A stretch of 64,000 bases of DNA from Letharia columbiana (lineage: Eukaryota; Ascomycota; Lecanoromycetes; Lecanorales; Parmeliaceae). The stretch spans positions 1 through 64,000 of the forward strand of contig NW_023501100.1 in the NCBI RefSeq assembly GCF_014066305.1, read 5' to 3'. A program made the position numbers and the translations under genes. Below the pieces are notes generated by a model that was not told the origin of the DNA, made no database searches, and saw nothing but the letters and a program-made list of their open reading frames with translations. Positions 13,513-27,377 of the stretch are shown piece by piece. The number at the start of each line of letters is the position of its first letter. Within the stretch, counting starts at the first letter, position 1.

Positions 13513-15360
13513 TCTTTATCGCCTATTTAAATATTAATAATAATTTTCTTAAAGTTCTATTCGATAGCTAGTAAGTATAAAGAGGCTAGTCGCTACGTTA
13601 TACTAACTCGATATATTATTCGACTTCTATAAAACTATATTAAAATTACGCGTTATATATAAGTAAATAGCTTATAATAAAAATATTAATCTTTATAATA
13701 TATAGATCTAATTACGATAATAATAAAAGTTATAAACTTAACGCGCTATATTAAGCTAAGTATAATAACTTCTATAACTATAATATATTAATATCTACGT
13801 ATTTTATATTAATCGATAGTTAATAGTAGATTACTTATTTTAACTACAGATACTAGAAATTAATAAAGAGAGCTTATTAGTAGAAATCGATCTTATACTT
13901 ATAATTAAGCTATCTTTAATATTACGTAATCAATATTTAAAAGTCTATAGACTTATATTATTCGATAAGATAAAGTTTTAATTAGAATTAAGATATAATT
14001 AGTAATATAATAAAATATACTTAAGCGTAAATAATTAAATAAATTATAAATAATATTAGATATTATTATTATTTAAAGAAAGAGTTTTTTATAAAAGAAG
14101 CTTCGAAAGATTAGATCTTATATTATTAAGATTTAGCTAATTACGAGCTTAATAATTTTTAAAGTTTAGATCTTACTTAATTAAAACCTAAATTACGAGC
14201 TTAACGCTCTTTTTATCATCCGCGTATTAGAAAATTATCGATATTTCTACGCTAAATCTTTATAAATTAACGCTAACTTTACCTCGATAATTATTCTTAA
14301 TAATTATTCGTCGAAATAGTATATTATTTAATTACGCGTATCTAATACTTCTAGTAATTAAAATTCTCCGACTACTATATCTCTTTATCTTATATATATT
14401 CTAACTCGAGTTTTATATTATAATATAATTAAGTAAGTTAAATAATAATAAATTAAGATTAAGATATAAGTTTTATTATAGTACTCTTATAAATAAAAGT
14501 ATAACGCTAATTCTTATTATCTATTTATAGATTTAATTAGTTATAATAATAGAATTTCGTATAAGTATTATTACTCGCTTTAATTAAGTATATATTAGAT
14601 AAAATAAATATATTTCTTAACTTATATAAGTAATATTTTTCTAATAATAATCGATAATATAAGTTTAATCTTAAATAGTGCGTTTAGCTAGATCGAGAAT
14701 TCTATCTTTTTTAATTAATCGTTATATTATAATAAAGTAAAAATTTTTAAATATAAATACATTTAAATTTAAAAACGTAATCGAAGCTCTTTTAAATAAC
14801 TTATCTATTTTAACGACGTAAGATTAATTACTCTATCTACGATATAAATATTCGCTAATTAATATAGACGTAATTAGAAAATATTTTAAAAATATCGAGA
14901 ATTAAAGTATTCGAAGAGTTAAAGAAAAGTAATATCTCTATTATAAAGTTAGCTAAGTTAAAATTAAAGATTACTTATTAATATCTTATACGCTCTATTA
15001 GAAAATATTCATTAACGCTATTAATAGACTTTACGATAAATAAAAAAAGAAAGACTAAAAGAGTAATAATAGATACGTTTATAAAAAAGATCGAAGTTAA
15101 AATTAAATTAAATAAGATAAAGAAGAAAAAAATAAAGTAGAAATTAGAATAAGATAATACTTTAAAGCTACGCCGCTAAGCGATTAGTTATAAGTATATT
15201 AATAGAGGTTATACGCTAATGAAGGTCTAGTAATTAATAACTTAATAGAGAAGAATAATACCTCGATATATAATATCTCTAATCTACTTTCCACTAATAC
15301 TAAGAAGTTTAAACTTATTTATATAATCTTTATTATCTTAACGCTAAATATATCTAAGAA
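13513..15360 (+). other. RIP-mutated coding-like sequence with a block repeated 3 kb downstream
   Basis: Forward-strand coding character is suggested by short open stretches broken by TAA/TAG. A block at about 14,965-15,090 (TTAATATCTTATACGC, then AACGCTATTAATAGACTTTA and a lysine-rich run) matches 17,990-18,115 at roughly three quarters identity over about 125 bp, 3,025 bp away. This shows a duplicated unit but not its identity; I could not hold one frame across the whole interval. Confidence 0.4.
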
Positions 15361-15600
15361 TCTAGACGAAGATATTTAAAGCTTTATTTTATAATAAGAT
15401 ATAACGAGATAGAGAGATCTAATAATATTATATAATAATATCTATAGTAATATTATATATAAAGAAAGTATATATAAGTAAGAATCTAGGCGAGAATATT
15501 TAAAGCTTTATTTTACGATAAGACGTAATAAGATAAAAATCTAATAATATTATATAATTATATTTATAGTAATATTATATATAAAGAAATTATTAATACT
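15361..15600. repeat. 124-bp tandem duplication, two copies
   Basis: The segment starting TCTAGACGAAGATATTTAAA at 15,361 recurs at 15,485 as TCTAGGCGAGAATATTTAAA. Both copies continue through AGCTTTATTTTA and end in AGTAATATTATATATAAAGA. The copies differ mainly by transitions. Confidence 0.8.
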
Positions 15601-16020
15601 ATCTACGATTTATTATATAATATATAATAAAATATTATTAATCTCTAATATTTATTACTTAAATTCTTTTTATCTTAATATCTATTACTTAAATCCTTCC
15701 CCCTCTCTCTATCTAATATCTATTATTAAAATTCTTTTTATTATTCTATAAAATTAACGACTCTCTAATAAAGAGTTAAGCTTAAACTCTTTCTCTAGCT
15801 TCTTATATACTCGATAAATAATTATACTTAAATTTAAATCGAGTAATATTACTCTTATTTATATAAATATTTAAAAAATTAGATATTTTATAAGTTCGTT
15901 ATATATAGTAATAATATCGTTATTCTATCTTTAATATAAATAGAAATAACTAAAGTTTTTAAGCTCGAGGATCTCGATTTATCGATAACTAACGATTTCG
16001 CTAGAAGCTTCGTCGTCGCT
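15601..16020. other. RIP-mutated spacer
   Basis: AT-rich with a pyrimidine-rich patch near 15,690-15,740 (CCTTCCCCCTCTCTC). No gene identified; it may include the 5' region of the relic that follows. Confidence 0.4.
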
Positions 16021-17520
16021 AACGTAATAAATATCTATATTATTAAATATAGTTTCTCTAATATATTTTCTCTTATACTTAAAGAGAATCTTTTAAAAGA
16101 GTTTAAATTATAATATATTAAATCCGCGATTTAGTATAAGATATAATAATAAGCGATTAAGAATAACTGCGGTATAAACTATTTAAACGTTTTCATCGTA
16201 TTATCTATATAATCTATCATCTTTATTAAATCGCGATTAAAAAAATTTCTTAATATAAGTTATTTAAATTTAAAATTAAGAGCTTAAAGCGAGATTAGAA
16301 TATCGAAGACGACGAGTTAATCTAGATTTAAGTATTATAAAAGAATAAATCGAGTATCGCTATCTTAACTTCTACGTTTAAGATATATTACGATATTCTT
16401 TAAATAAGATATTAAGAAGAATATTTATTCATATATAGCCGCCTCTACGCTCTATCTTAGAAGTTTTCGAATAATAATAAACTAGATTAATTAGAGTATT
16501 TCTAATATAACTTAAATCGCGTTATATAATATTATACTAAAATTAGATAATTATAATTCTTATTTAATAAATTAGAGAATATAACTTCGCTAATTAATAC
16601 GTTTTAATAAGCGCTATTTAATTATAACTACTTAGCTTAACGTATATTAAATACTTAAGAATAAGATAGATATCGAGCGCGTAGATATTTATATCTTAAG
16701 AGAGTATTATATTAAATATCGATAAGACTAAATTTACGCTCTCTATATACATTAAGTATACATTAAAATCGAATAAAATTTAGTTAAAAAGAACTCGAAT
16801 ATACTTTATATTATTTTCGAGAATCGAAAAGCTTATTATACTCTTAGCTATAAGAGAAGAAATATAATTAAATATCTTTTAATAGCGATAAAGATAGATT
16901 ATATTTAATTAAGGCTTTAGTTATATTAATATCTTAAAAATAATAAGATTATATATCTTATCTTCGCTAAATTTAAGAATATTATTCGATAGTAATTCGT
17001 AATACTATATTTCTCTAGAATTGTTAATTATATACTATAAAATAAAAGCGAGAACTACTAGCGTAAAATATATAAAGATATATATTATCGCTAGATAGCG
17101 ATTATAGCTATTCTAAATCTCGAGATATTAAAAGATATAGCGTAATTATTATCGAATATTAAATCTTAATCGATTAAGACTCGATAGAAGATTAAATAAT
17201 ATAATTAAAATCTCTAGCGTTATAATATAAAGTAGACTTAATATACTTTCTAATCGTTAATAATAATTATTTTTTTCTAATTATAGAGATTAGAAAACTT
17301 TAATAGAATTCGAGCTATTTTTCGCTATTAGCCGCTTATAGAACTATCGTTAATTTAATAATAATTAAACGCGCGAACTAGCTAAACTCCGAGTACTCGC
17401 GTTTAAAAAGCGTACTTTATTCTTAATTCTCTTAATATTATAATATCATATATTATCTATTAAAAGAATTACGAATATATATATTTTAAAAAACTTTACG
17501 ATTATATTATCTAGATATAT
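16021..17520 (+). pseudogene. RIP-killed coding relic, unknown family (paralogue 1)
   Basis: One forward frame can be followed for about 500 codons with TAA/TAG interruptions and no indel; it is clearest from 16,141 to 17,520. Readable pieces include KFSNNNKLD, LNRVI, FNKLENITSLINTF, EYYSIVIRNTIFL, SLDSDYSYSKSRDIKRYS and KSVLYS. The stretch around 16,900-17,130 matches 19,830-20,070 in both DNA and deduced residues (EYYSIVI, then LLDSD or SLDSD followed by YSKSRDI and RYS), so this is one of two related genes about 2.9 kb apart on the same strand. Family and function are not recognised. The motif-poor, Ser/Lys-rich character suggests a structural or DNA-binding protein more than an enzyme, but this is a guess. 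Confidence 0.55.
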
Positions 17521-18440
17521 CGCTAAAAAGATAATAATAGATATTAACGAAGATTTAATAAAGATAAATAAGAATTTAATAAAGATAAATAAGATTAAAT
17601 TTAACGATGTAAATTTAATTACGACGCTACGCTTTTAGAGATAGAGATATATTAATTCTCGCTACTTACTTATAGACGAGAATATAAATTAAGATAAAAT
17701 TCTATATAAGCGCGATTATTAGCTATAACTAAAGATATACTAGCTCGAAGATCTATAGATAAAAACTTATATCGACGATATCTTTCTAATATTCATCGAT
17801 AGTCTAAAAATTTTTATTTAAGATTAATCTAATTTTAGTTAAAGTAATTTAATTCGATTATTAATATCTATATAGCGAAGAATAATATATTTAAAAATAA
17901 GACGCTTAACGATTAATTAATAAAGTCGATATTCTCTTTATTTATTAAGAAATTTAGTAAGCTAAAGAAACTTACCTTTATCGAGAGACTATAGACTTCT
18001 CGTTAATATCTTATACACTTTACTAAAAAGTATCTATTAACGTTATTAATAGATTTTATAGTAAATAAAGAGAAGAAGACTAAGAAAATAGCGATAGATA
18101 GAATTATAAAAAAGGTTTAAGGTAGATTAAACTCGTTCTATAATATTAAATTATAAATATATTAATAAAGGCGTAGTAATCGTAGTTAAAAGTATCGATA
18201 ATAATCTTCTTCGAGTAAATAATAATCTTAATAAGCGTAGTAAGAGAAAGAATAAGAAACTTAATAAGAAGATATTAAAAAATTATAAGATAAATATACG
18301 TAGATAAAAATTAAGAGAGTAAAGCTTTATCTAATAATAAGAAATTACGATTTTAATCTAATAGTATTATACAATAGAGTTAAATATATTACTTTAAGAA
18401 ATTATTTAATAATAAAGAGTTATTATAATATCTATATAGT
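17521..18440 (+). other. RIP-mutated sequence with second copy of the 125-bp block
   Basis: Contains, at 17,990-18,115, the partner of the 14,965-15,090 block. The surrounding sequence has coding-like runs (KFSKLKKLTFIERL near 17,950) but no long frame could be followed. Confidence 0.4.
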
Positions 18441-18690
18441 AATATATAATATATAAATAAATACCGCCGAAATCTTAATATTTAATCTCTTTTATATTTA
18501 TAGCGTACGCTTAATCTAATTAACTTCTTAACTTACTTCGCTTATAGACGAGTTCTTATAACGTCTATACTATAATATATAATATATAAATAAATATCAT
18601 CGAAATCTTAATATCTAACCTCTTTTATACTTATAGCGTACGCTTAATCTAATCGATTTTTTAACTTACTTCGCTTATAAGCGAGGCGAA
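18441..18690. repeat. 133-bp tandem duplication, two copies
   Basis: A unit beginning AATATATAATATATAAATAA at 18,441 recurs at 18,574. Both contain ATAGCGTACGCTTAATCTAA and ACTTACTTCGCTTATA. The copies differ by a handful of transitions. A similar-sized but unrelated two-copy duplication follows the first 125-bp block at 15,361. Confidence 0.85.
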
Positions 18691-18901
18691 TAAATTAGAT
18701 TTTAACGCGTAAAGTATAGATTTAATAGATTATAACCGCGATAATTATTCGCTTTATCTAAGAGCGTATCTTTACTATAAAGATAATATCTATTCTTTTT
18801 TTAAATCTATTATAGATTTATATATTATTTCTATTATATCTTTAATAGAGTATAAAGTAATTAACGTTTATATATTAAATAAGTTTAATTTAATAATAGT
18901 T

Positions 18902-20100
18902 AACGATTTTTCTACTCGTAAATTAAGATTATAAAACGAAAATAATAAGATTATTAAGAATCTCTATTTTAACCTACGCGCTAATTTACTCGAGCTTATA
19001 GTTTATAACTAGAAATAGTAATAGTTAATCTAGCATAAAGGTAAATAATATTAATCACTACGAATAATCTTCGTACTTTAATTATTTAAGATTATTAAGA
19101 TTATTTAACGCCTTTATCTTAAAGAGAAGATTTACTTAATTCTTTTAAACTTAAACTTTAACGCGTTTCGCGTTATTATTAATCTTAAAATCGATATAAT
19201 AAACTCGAAAGAGCGGATTATTATTATAAGTTTTTACGATATAATCGAGATATTAATAATTACTCTTCTATATTTAGAATATACTATAATATTCTTCGAA
19301 AAGAAGATAAAAAATATAATCGTAGGGGAGAAAACCGCCTTTACGCTTATTCGAAGTTATACGTAAACGATTATAGATTAATCTAATAAGAGCGTCTCTA
19401 GTCTCATTTAGATCGTATTACGTTAGATCTTACTAAGAATAAGCGATAATCGCCCTCATTTAGAACGTTAAGCACTTATTATCAAATAGATTTTTCTTCT
19501 CTATTAACGATATTTAATTATATTCATTTATATTAATATATATTAGACGTCTAAATATAAAATAGATATTTACAACGTAGATATTATATCTCTAAAAGAA
19601 TAGAGTATCTAATCTAAACTCTAAATACCTCGACTCTTAAGAGAGGCTAAAGATTTATATTAAGTATATCTTTATATTTATAAGCGTCTAATTTAAAAGA
19701 TAGATTAAAGTATCTTCGTATAGACTATTAAGCTTTATATTCTTATTAACGACTTTAATATAATTATATATATTTACGAGGTAGCTTTAATAATATTATT
19801 AAAAGCGTAAGAGATAGTTTATAATTAACTAAGGCGCTAGCTATATAAATATCTTAAAGATAATAAAATTATATATTTCGTCTTCGCTAAGCTCGAGAAT
19901 ATTATTCGATAGTAATTAGTGATATTTAAACTCTTTAAAATCGTTTATTAATTATAAATTATAAATCGAAAGTTAATATTATAGACGTAGATATATAATT
20001 ATATATATCGTTATTAGATAGCGATTAAAATTATTCTAAATCTCGAGATATAGAAAGATATAGCGCTTATAACGCTTATAGTATAAATTAATAAAAATTA
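18902..20100 (+). pseudogene. RIP-killed coding relic, unknown family (paralogue 2)
   Basis: A forward frame stays readable from about 18,902 to 19,800 (roughly 300 codons) with TAA/TAG interruptions; readable pieces include IVNDFSTRKLRL, NLRANLLELIVYN, GEKTAFTLIRSY, SDNRPHLER, PRLLREAKDLY and LINDFNIII. From about 19,830 to 20,070 the match to the relic at 16,900-17,130 is in a frame shifted by one base, so an indel or intron lies near 19,800. The shared end is homologous; the upstream parts look different, so this may be a chimera or a diverged paralogue. Family not recognised. Confidence 0.5.
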
Positions 20101-22380
20101 AATCTCGATTAATTAAGAGTTAAAGGCGAGTAAACTTATAGTAAAATTGTTCTTTAGATATCGAATATATTCGAATAGATATAAAGAAAGTCTAAAGAGC
20201 GAGTAACTAATAAAAGAATATACTTCGTAAACTTAGTAATAAATATTTCTTAATTTATAATATCGCGAAAGCTAGCTTAAAATAAACTCCGCGTTATTAA
20301 TTAATTAGATAATACGCTAGCGAAGAATTTAAGCTAATTTAAAGATAGCTCGATAATATAAGATAATATAATTATTATATAATTATTAGAATAATAAAAC
20401 TTTACGAGACTTTCGAATATAATAATATATTTTTATTCGAGATTAATTCTTATAATAATCTAATATATATATAATTTAAAATATAGGTGCGCTCTATAAA
20501 GTACTCACATCTACGTTCATCGCTAATCTATTCCCACTATTATTCCTCGACCCTAGTAGATTCTACACCTCTCTTACGCTAACTTTATCGTCTCTATTCA
20601 AGTCTATATTAGTCTTTAAGTCTTTTATAACGATTAATTAATCGTCGATGCCCTCTACTTCGTATTTATCGAAATCTTTATTAGATCTTAATATTCTCTC
20701 CAGATCAAAATCGCGATCGAAAGTCTCGTCTTAAAGAATCTCTTTAACTTCTTTATCTATAATTACGATTAGATTAGACGAAGATTCTATACTTATAACG
20801 ACTATCTATCTTAATTAAACTACTAGCGATAATACTAAAATAAATAAATAAATTATTTATATCGTTTAAAATTTAATTATTTATTTAAAAACTTATATAG
20901 AAAAACGATTAATTAAAGAAGAGTATATTAGCGAATAAGATCGTTAGCTTATAATATATTAATTAATCTAAGATAAGAGAGAATCGCCTAGAGAGCGAAT
21001 AATACTCTCTCGAGATATATTATTTATTATAAAGATTAAATTACTATAGATAAGTAGATAGCGAGAATTATAGAGTAAAATTATTCTAGCGAAATTATTA
21101 TTTTTAAATACTTTATTTATTTATTTATTCTAAATAACGCGAAAGATTTTATATCTCGCTTTCTAGATATTTTATAATATTTATAATAAATACTAAGTAA
21201 TACGTAAGAGAAATAATAATTACTCGTTAGTATCTTACTAGTATTAATTCTTAGCGATATCCGCTAATCTTAATTATCTTAAATTTTATTTATAAGCTAT
21301 TATATATTATTAATTATCTTAAATATTAAATTTTTATATCGATTAACATTAAAGAAAGTATACTCGAAAATTAACTAGCGAGATTTAACGATATTTTTTA
21401 TACTATCTACTATCTCTATATCTCGATATCTATTAAGATTAGCTACAATTATATTAAATAAGAGTAATTCGATTATAATAAGTAAGTTCTAAAATCGAGA
21501 TCTCTCTCTCGAGAAAGTCTATAATCTAATAGATATTCTTATTCTTAAAATAGATCGCTCGTAAAGATAAACTCGATAGAAAGTATAATATATAAATAAC
21601 CACGTTACTAGAGTTAACTAAGATCTATTATAAGACTATAAAAGACGATAAGTATAATCTAGACTTTATTATTATCGTTAATTTTAGCTTTTAATTATCT
21701 AATATATCTTATAACGTAAATAAATTCGATAGAGATATAATTAAAAACTTTATTATCTCGAAAGATTATTATAATAGAGAAAGCTAATTCGTATAAGATA
21801 AACTTTCTATAAGATTTAAACGATTAAAAGTAGTTATAATAACGATAAACTCTTCTATTAACGCTAAAGAAAATTTATAGAATTTTTAAATATCTTTTTT
21901 ATAATATAATAAATTATAATATAATAAATCGTAATATAATAAATTATAAATTTACGACGAAAAAAGAAATAAGAGGCGAAAGATAAAGAATTTATTCTTT
22001 AATCGAATATGAATATACTAGAAATAAAATGAAAATAATACGATCTTAATCGCTATAATAGATCGATAGAAGTTTATAATATAAAAAGTATAGAAGCTAC
22101 GTTTAGAAACGATTAATTAAAAAAAAGAATATAAACGAGTAAAAAAAAAGCCGGCTACTTAAAGGCGAGGCGGAGATAGAATAACGAATATATCGACGAA
22201 GATAATCGACTTAATTAATAATTAAATTATATATTTCTATTAAGTATTTAAAAGGCTAGACGCTAGTCGACTATATAATCTAATAAAACGAATTTAATTA
22301 TATCTAAAGAAGAAAAGAGTATTAAAATATTATTTATTAATAATATAGCTTTTATTAAAGAGTCGATAGCGGTTATTAAA
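20101..22380. other. RIP-mutated sequence with a less mutated patch near 20.48-20.72 kb
   Basis: The patch at about 20,485-20,720 is visibly richer in C (GGTGCGCTC, ACTCACATCTACG, TATTCCCACTATTATTCCTC, CGACCCTAG). A second richer patch lies at 22,150-22,200 (AAGCCGGCTACTTAAAGGCG, AGGCGGAGATAG). Between them the sequence is coding-like but no frame could be followed with confidence. One inference is that 20.48 kb starts a separate insertion or gene. Confidence 0.4.
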
Positions 22381-23340
22381 GAAGTAAATCGAGTTTTTAT
22401 AATAATAATATTAAACGCGTATTAAGAAATTAAATACTATTTTTAAGCGATATCTATTCGATATAAAGTAATATTAGAAATATGAGAAGACGTTATAAGA
22501 TATCGAAATCTTCGATTTCGATATATATAAGCGAATATAAGCTTTAAATTTAACGATCTCTTAAGAATATAGAATTATAACTCTTATTAAAGTCTATTAT
22601 CTTTATATAATATAAGACTTTAATATCGAGTAGATAACGACGAAAGAGAAAGATATTATTAATGACAATCTACGCCGAGCTTAAAATAAGTTATAGAACT
22701 CGATTACGATAAATAAGACTTATTTTATCTTATAGAAAGTATTTACGTCTAATATCTTTACTCTCTTATCGAAGTAAATTTCTAACTAATAAATATCTTT
22801 TCTATAGACTTCTATAAATCTATCTTTTTATTATCTATACTAAAAACGTAATAATAGCTTTCGAAGCTCGATATAATTCGAAAATAAGTCTTATAAAGAT
22901 AATATATCGTATTATCTTTAGTATTTTAAAGATCGTAATATTATATTATAATATTCTCGAGCTTATATTAAATCTCTTAATCGAAGATTAAGATATTTAA
23001 TTTTTAAAGATAAAGATCTCGAAGCGTAGTCGATTAAGCTTACTATAATTAATTATATTAATAAAGATCGAGCTAATTATAAGTATAGATATCGAGAATA
23101 TTAAAAGCGAAGATTAGCGGCGAATTTAAGAGATTAAGAAGAATATAGATATTATTATATAGAGGCTACTAAATCTAATATCGCTAGATAATAATATTAT
23201 ATCTTTGATCTTAAAGATTTAATCGTTAAATCGAGATAATATAGATATTATTTTCGATAAGAGTAAAGAAGAAGAGTTATTTTATTTCTCGACTATATTT
23301 CGATTATAAAAGTAATAAATAATATTTATATAAGATTTAT
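22381..23340 (+). pseudogene. RIP-killed coding relic, unknown family (about 320 codons)
   Basis: A single forward frame runs through without indels. The last 130 codons are unusually well preserved and clearly protein-like: SRAYIKSLNRRLRYLIF, then KDKDLEA, YINKDRANYKYRYREY, KRRLAANLRD, EEYRYYYIEATKSNIAR, YYIFDLKDLIVKSR. Stops (TAA/TAG) fall where Gln, Trp or Arg would be expected. The product is basic and helix-prone, with many Arg and Tyr/His positions. I do not recognise the family. It is followed about 360 bp later by another forward relic, so the two could be neighbouring genes of one element. Confidence 0.6.
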
Positions 23341-23700
23341 AATTATAGAAGATTATTAAATAGAAGGCTAATAATATATATATATCTTAAGAGATACTTT
23401 CTATATATTTTTTACTTTACTTTTTACTTACGTACTTTAGATTAAGACTATTTAAGATAAGAGAAAATCGATATAAGAAATAACTTAGTACTTATAAATA
23501 GTACGATTATATAGAAATAACGTATATATAAGTAATTATATAGATATATAGATATATAAATATATAATTAGATATATTTAATATAAGAGTAATTAAGATC
23601 TTTCTAAATATATAAATAAGTCTTAGAAAGACTCTCTTAGCGCTAGAAAAACTCTTAATATCTAAGCGATATACTTTAAAGTAAAAATAAAGCTATATAT
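23341..23700. other. AT-rich spacer between two coding relics
   Basis: Contains short ATATAGATATATAGAT micro-repeats near 23,540. Nothing else recognised. Confidence 0.45.
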
Positions 23701-26700
23701 AATATATATAGATATAAGTAAAAAAGAAAATAATAATATAACTCTAAAAGAGAACGATTTAAATAAAGAGTCTATTATTAATATAGTAATTATATAAATA
23801 ATACTCGCTATAATTATCTATATTTCTACTATCGTATATCGTATAATAATAAAACGATTAATTAAATAATTACGAACGCTATAATTTTAAAATAAACTTA
23901 TTAATTTATAGTTTCTATAGTTTCTACTATTATAAATAATAGAACGTATAATATAAGAGAATAAATAAGAATTATATAAGATTTAATTATATAGAAATAC
24001 GCTATACTTAGTATAAGATTACTCTTAACGCGAAGGCTATCTTAACGCGAATCGATTTTATATCTAAATTCTAAAACTTTAAATATAGCGTATTTTTATA
24101 TAATTACGATATATAAATTATAAACGAGATTAAGTACTTTTTCTATATTCGCGCGTATATCTTATAGAAAGTATACGTATAGTAATATATTACGATATAT
24201 ATATTCGCTCTTTTAATTTACCTTCGTAGCTAATTAATAATATATTTTAGATAATATATATTTACTTAATAATCTTATTTCTCGAGAAATATCTATATAT
24301 TCTTTATATATCTTTAAGTCTAAAGTTCTTCTAGTATTCGCTATTTACGCTTCGCTATATATTATAAAACTTTAATACTATCTCTAAGTTATAAAGATAT
24401 ATTCTTTTTCTAAAAGATATAATAAAGATTTTATAGTATATTATTAATATTCTAAAATTAACTTAAGATATTAATATAATTAATAATCTATAGCGTAGAT
24501 TAATATTAAATAAAATATAGAAAGTTTATAAATTATATCTAACGACTTAGCTATAAGCCGCGCGCGAATATATTAATCTTCGCTTAATAGACTTTAATAA
24601 TAGCGTTAATAGCGATATCGATTTTATTAATATTATCGAGGCGATTAATTAATTAGCGGATTTAATATATAGATATTAAAAGTAATAACGAATTCGCGAT
24701 ATTCGATAAAACGTTTATAATATTAATTATAATATATAAAATATTATTAATAAAAGCGTCGATAAGACTATATAAATTAAGTTATAATAGATATATTATT
24801 AACGATTAGCTTAATCGCGAAGAATATAAGATTTTTATTTAGAATATATTAGAAAATAAGATTAACTTATTAGATCTTATAAGATTAAGATCTAGATCTA
24901 GCGCCTTAACGTTATACTAGATAATCGTTTATTATTATTTCTAATTTACTCTTTATATCTTAAAAAATTTATATTTAAATATTATTATAAGTATAGCTTT
25001 TCTTAAAGAAATTTAATAAATAATATTATAAATTAAATTATTATTAGATATTTATAATCTTTAACTCTTCGATATAAATAGTATTATTCGCGCGGCGATA
25101 GAATATATATATAGCCTTTTTTAATTACTTATAAATATTAATATCTAAAAAAGTTAATAATAGATATAAGTTAGAATATAAAATTTCGATCGTTAATTAA
25201 TATTATAATAAGGGATTTTTCGCGTAATATAAATAAGTATAAAATTATAAGAGAGAGAAGAATATAAAGAAAGAGGATAACGATAAGATAGAGTAGATAA
25301 ATAATAAGATATTTATTAATTACTTCGCTAGCGTAGAAGTTATTAATAAATTTAAGATATCTCTAAAGATTCTTAATTATCTCGCGAATAAGATAAAGTA
25401 TTAAAGTAAGTAATTAAGATATAAAAGTAGCGAGAAGTAGAAGAAGAAATAATATAAAAAGACTACGAGTTTATTAATTAATAAGAGTATATAGAATATA
25501 AAAGAAAAGAAGAGTATATAGAATATAGAGGGGGAGGGAGATAATAATAAGAACTCGAATTTCTATAAGAATAAGAAGAAGAATAAAGCTTCTTAATAGA
25601 TCGCTCGAAAGCTAGCGTCTTAGCGTATCGATAAGAGAAAATAAGTATTCTTTTTAAATAGCGAGGTATTCTTAAAAGAGTTATTTAAAAAGAAGACTTA
25701 TATAAATAGCTCTACGCTCTTAATTAAAGCTATAAATATCGCGAATAATATAATAAAATTATCTCGTAGTAAGTTAGAGGTTAATTTTTTTATAATTATT
25801 TATTATTATATAAATCTAGACTAATTATAATTATAGAGGATTCGTAAGAATAATTATCTTATTCTATTACGTATTATAAAGTTAAGTTAAATATATCGCG
25901 TATAATAATAAAATTATTTTATATAGTTTATATAAAAAGTAAGTAAGCGAGACTAATTATCGAATAAGAGCTATCTATTATTCTCTAATTTATATTAATC
26001 TTAATTATAGAGAAGCTTTTTAAGAAGATAATATAAATAATAAAGCTATAGAAGCGTAAGTTAGATAAATAATAGATAAAAGGTTTATAAGCTATAGAAT
26101 AGATAAGATAATAAATCTTATAATATATAATAGTCGATAGAATATAGTCTATATAGAATATATATAATCGAACTCTTATTTCTATAACTTATATTATTAA
26201 GCGACTTTATTATATATTCTAAATAATTAAAATAATAAGCGTTATTAATAGAACGCGATTTTATTAGAATATATATTAAGCTCTCTATCGTCGATATTAA
26301 TTTATATAATACTCTAATTAATAATATAATATTATAATAATAATTAATAAATTAAATTAGAGACGCTATTAAAGATTTTAATACTCGTCTTTATATAGAG
26401 AGATCTAATATACGCTAGCTTACTATTAATAATACTTATATATTATCGCTACGCGTATTAAACTTAATCTTAAAAGAGTTTATAATAAAAATAAAAATAT
26501 TTTAAAGCGAAGTAGATTATATCTAAATATTCGAATAGAATAATAAATATCGATATCTAATTCTAGTTATAAATTTATTTTTAATTATAACTTTAGCTAT
26601 ATATAGATCTAAAAGAGCTTATAAATAGATAATCGATTTAAAAGTAATTTAATAAGAAGATTAATATATCTCGCGCGTGGATATATATATATTTATAAAT

Positions 26701-27019
26701 ATTTAAAAAGATTATAAGCTCGACGACTTAAATATAAATAATAATTAATTATAATTATTTATAGATTAATATAATTAATAGATAATACTTAATTTATATA
26801 AAAGCGAATTAAAAGCGTAATTAAAGCGTTAAGATCGCTTAATAGAGTTTAATAACTCTATAAATACGTTAATAATAGAAATTATATATCTATATAGCGA
26901 GATTCAATAGCGCTAAAGCTAATATATTATATAGAGTTTTTTATAAATTAAAAATAAGCTAGATAATTAGATTACTTCTTTAATTAAGAAAAAGATAGAC
27001 GATAGTATCGAAAGGCGAT

Positions 27020-27260
27020 CGGCGTTACTTATAGATATAAGTTATTATTATTACTTATTTATCGATTTTATTAACTAGTATTAAAAAGAGAATATTAAAT
27101 CTATATATAAGTTTTAATATATAATTAAATATAAATCGTAGTTATCTATCGTAGATATAGATATTTATTATTATTTAATTATCGACTTTATTAATTAGTA
27201 TTAATAATAGAATTTTAAGTTTATATATAAGATATAGAGTATAATAAAGTATAGTCTTCT
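27020..27260 (+). repeat. 120-bp tandem duplication inside a coding relic (40 codons)
   Basis: ATCGATTTTATTAACTAGTA at 27,061 recurs as ATCGACTTTATTAATTAGTA at 27,181, exactly 120 bp later. In the host frame both copies read DI-x-YYYL followed by IDFIN and a Q-rich segment (stops at Gln positions). The length is a whole number of codons, consistent with duplication under coding constraint before RIP. Confidence 0.85.
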
Positions 27261-27377
27261 TCTATCTAATACGAAGATAAGAGCTTTATATAAATTATTA
27301 ATATATTTAATTAAAATATCTAGCGTTAATATATTTATATTAGACGAATACTTAATAGAAGAAAGAGTTAATCTTTT

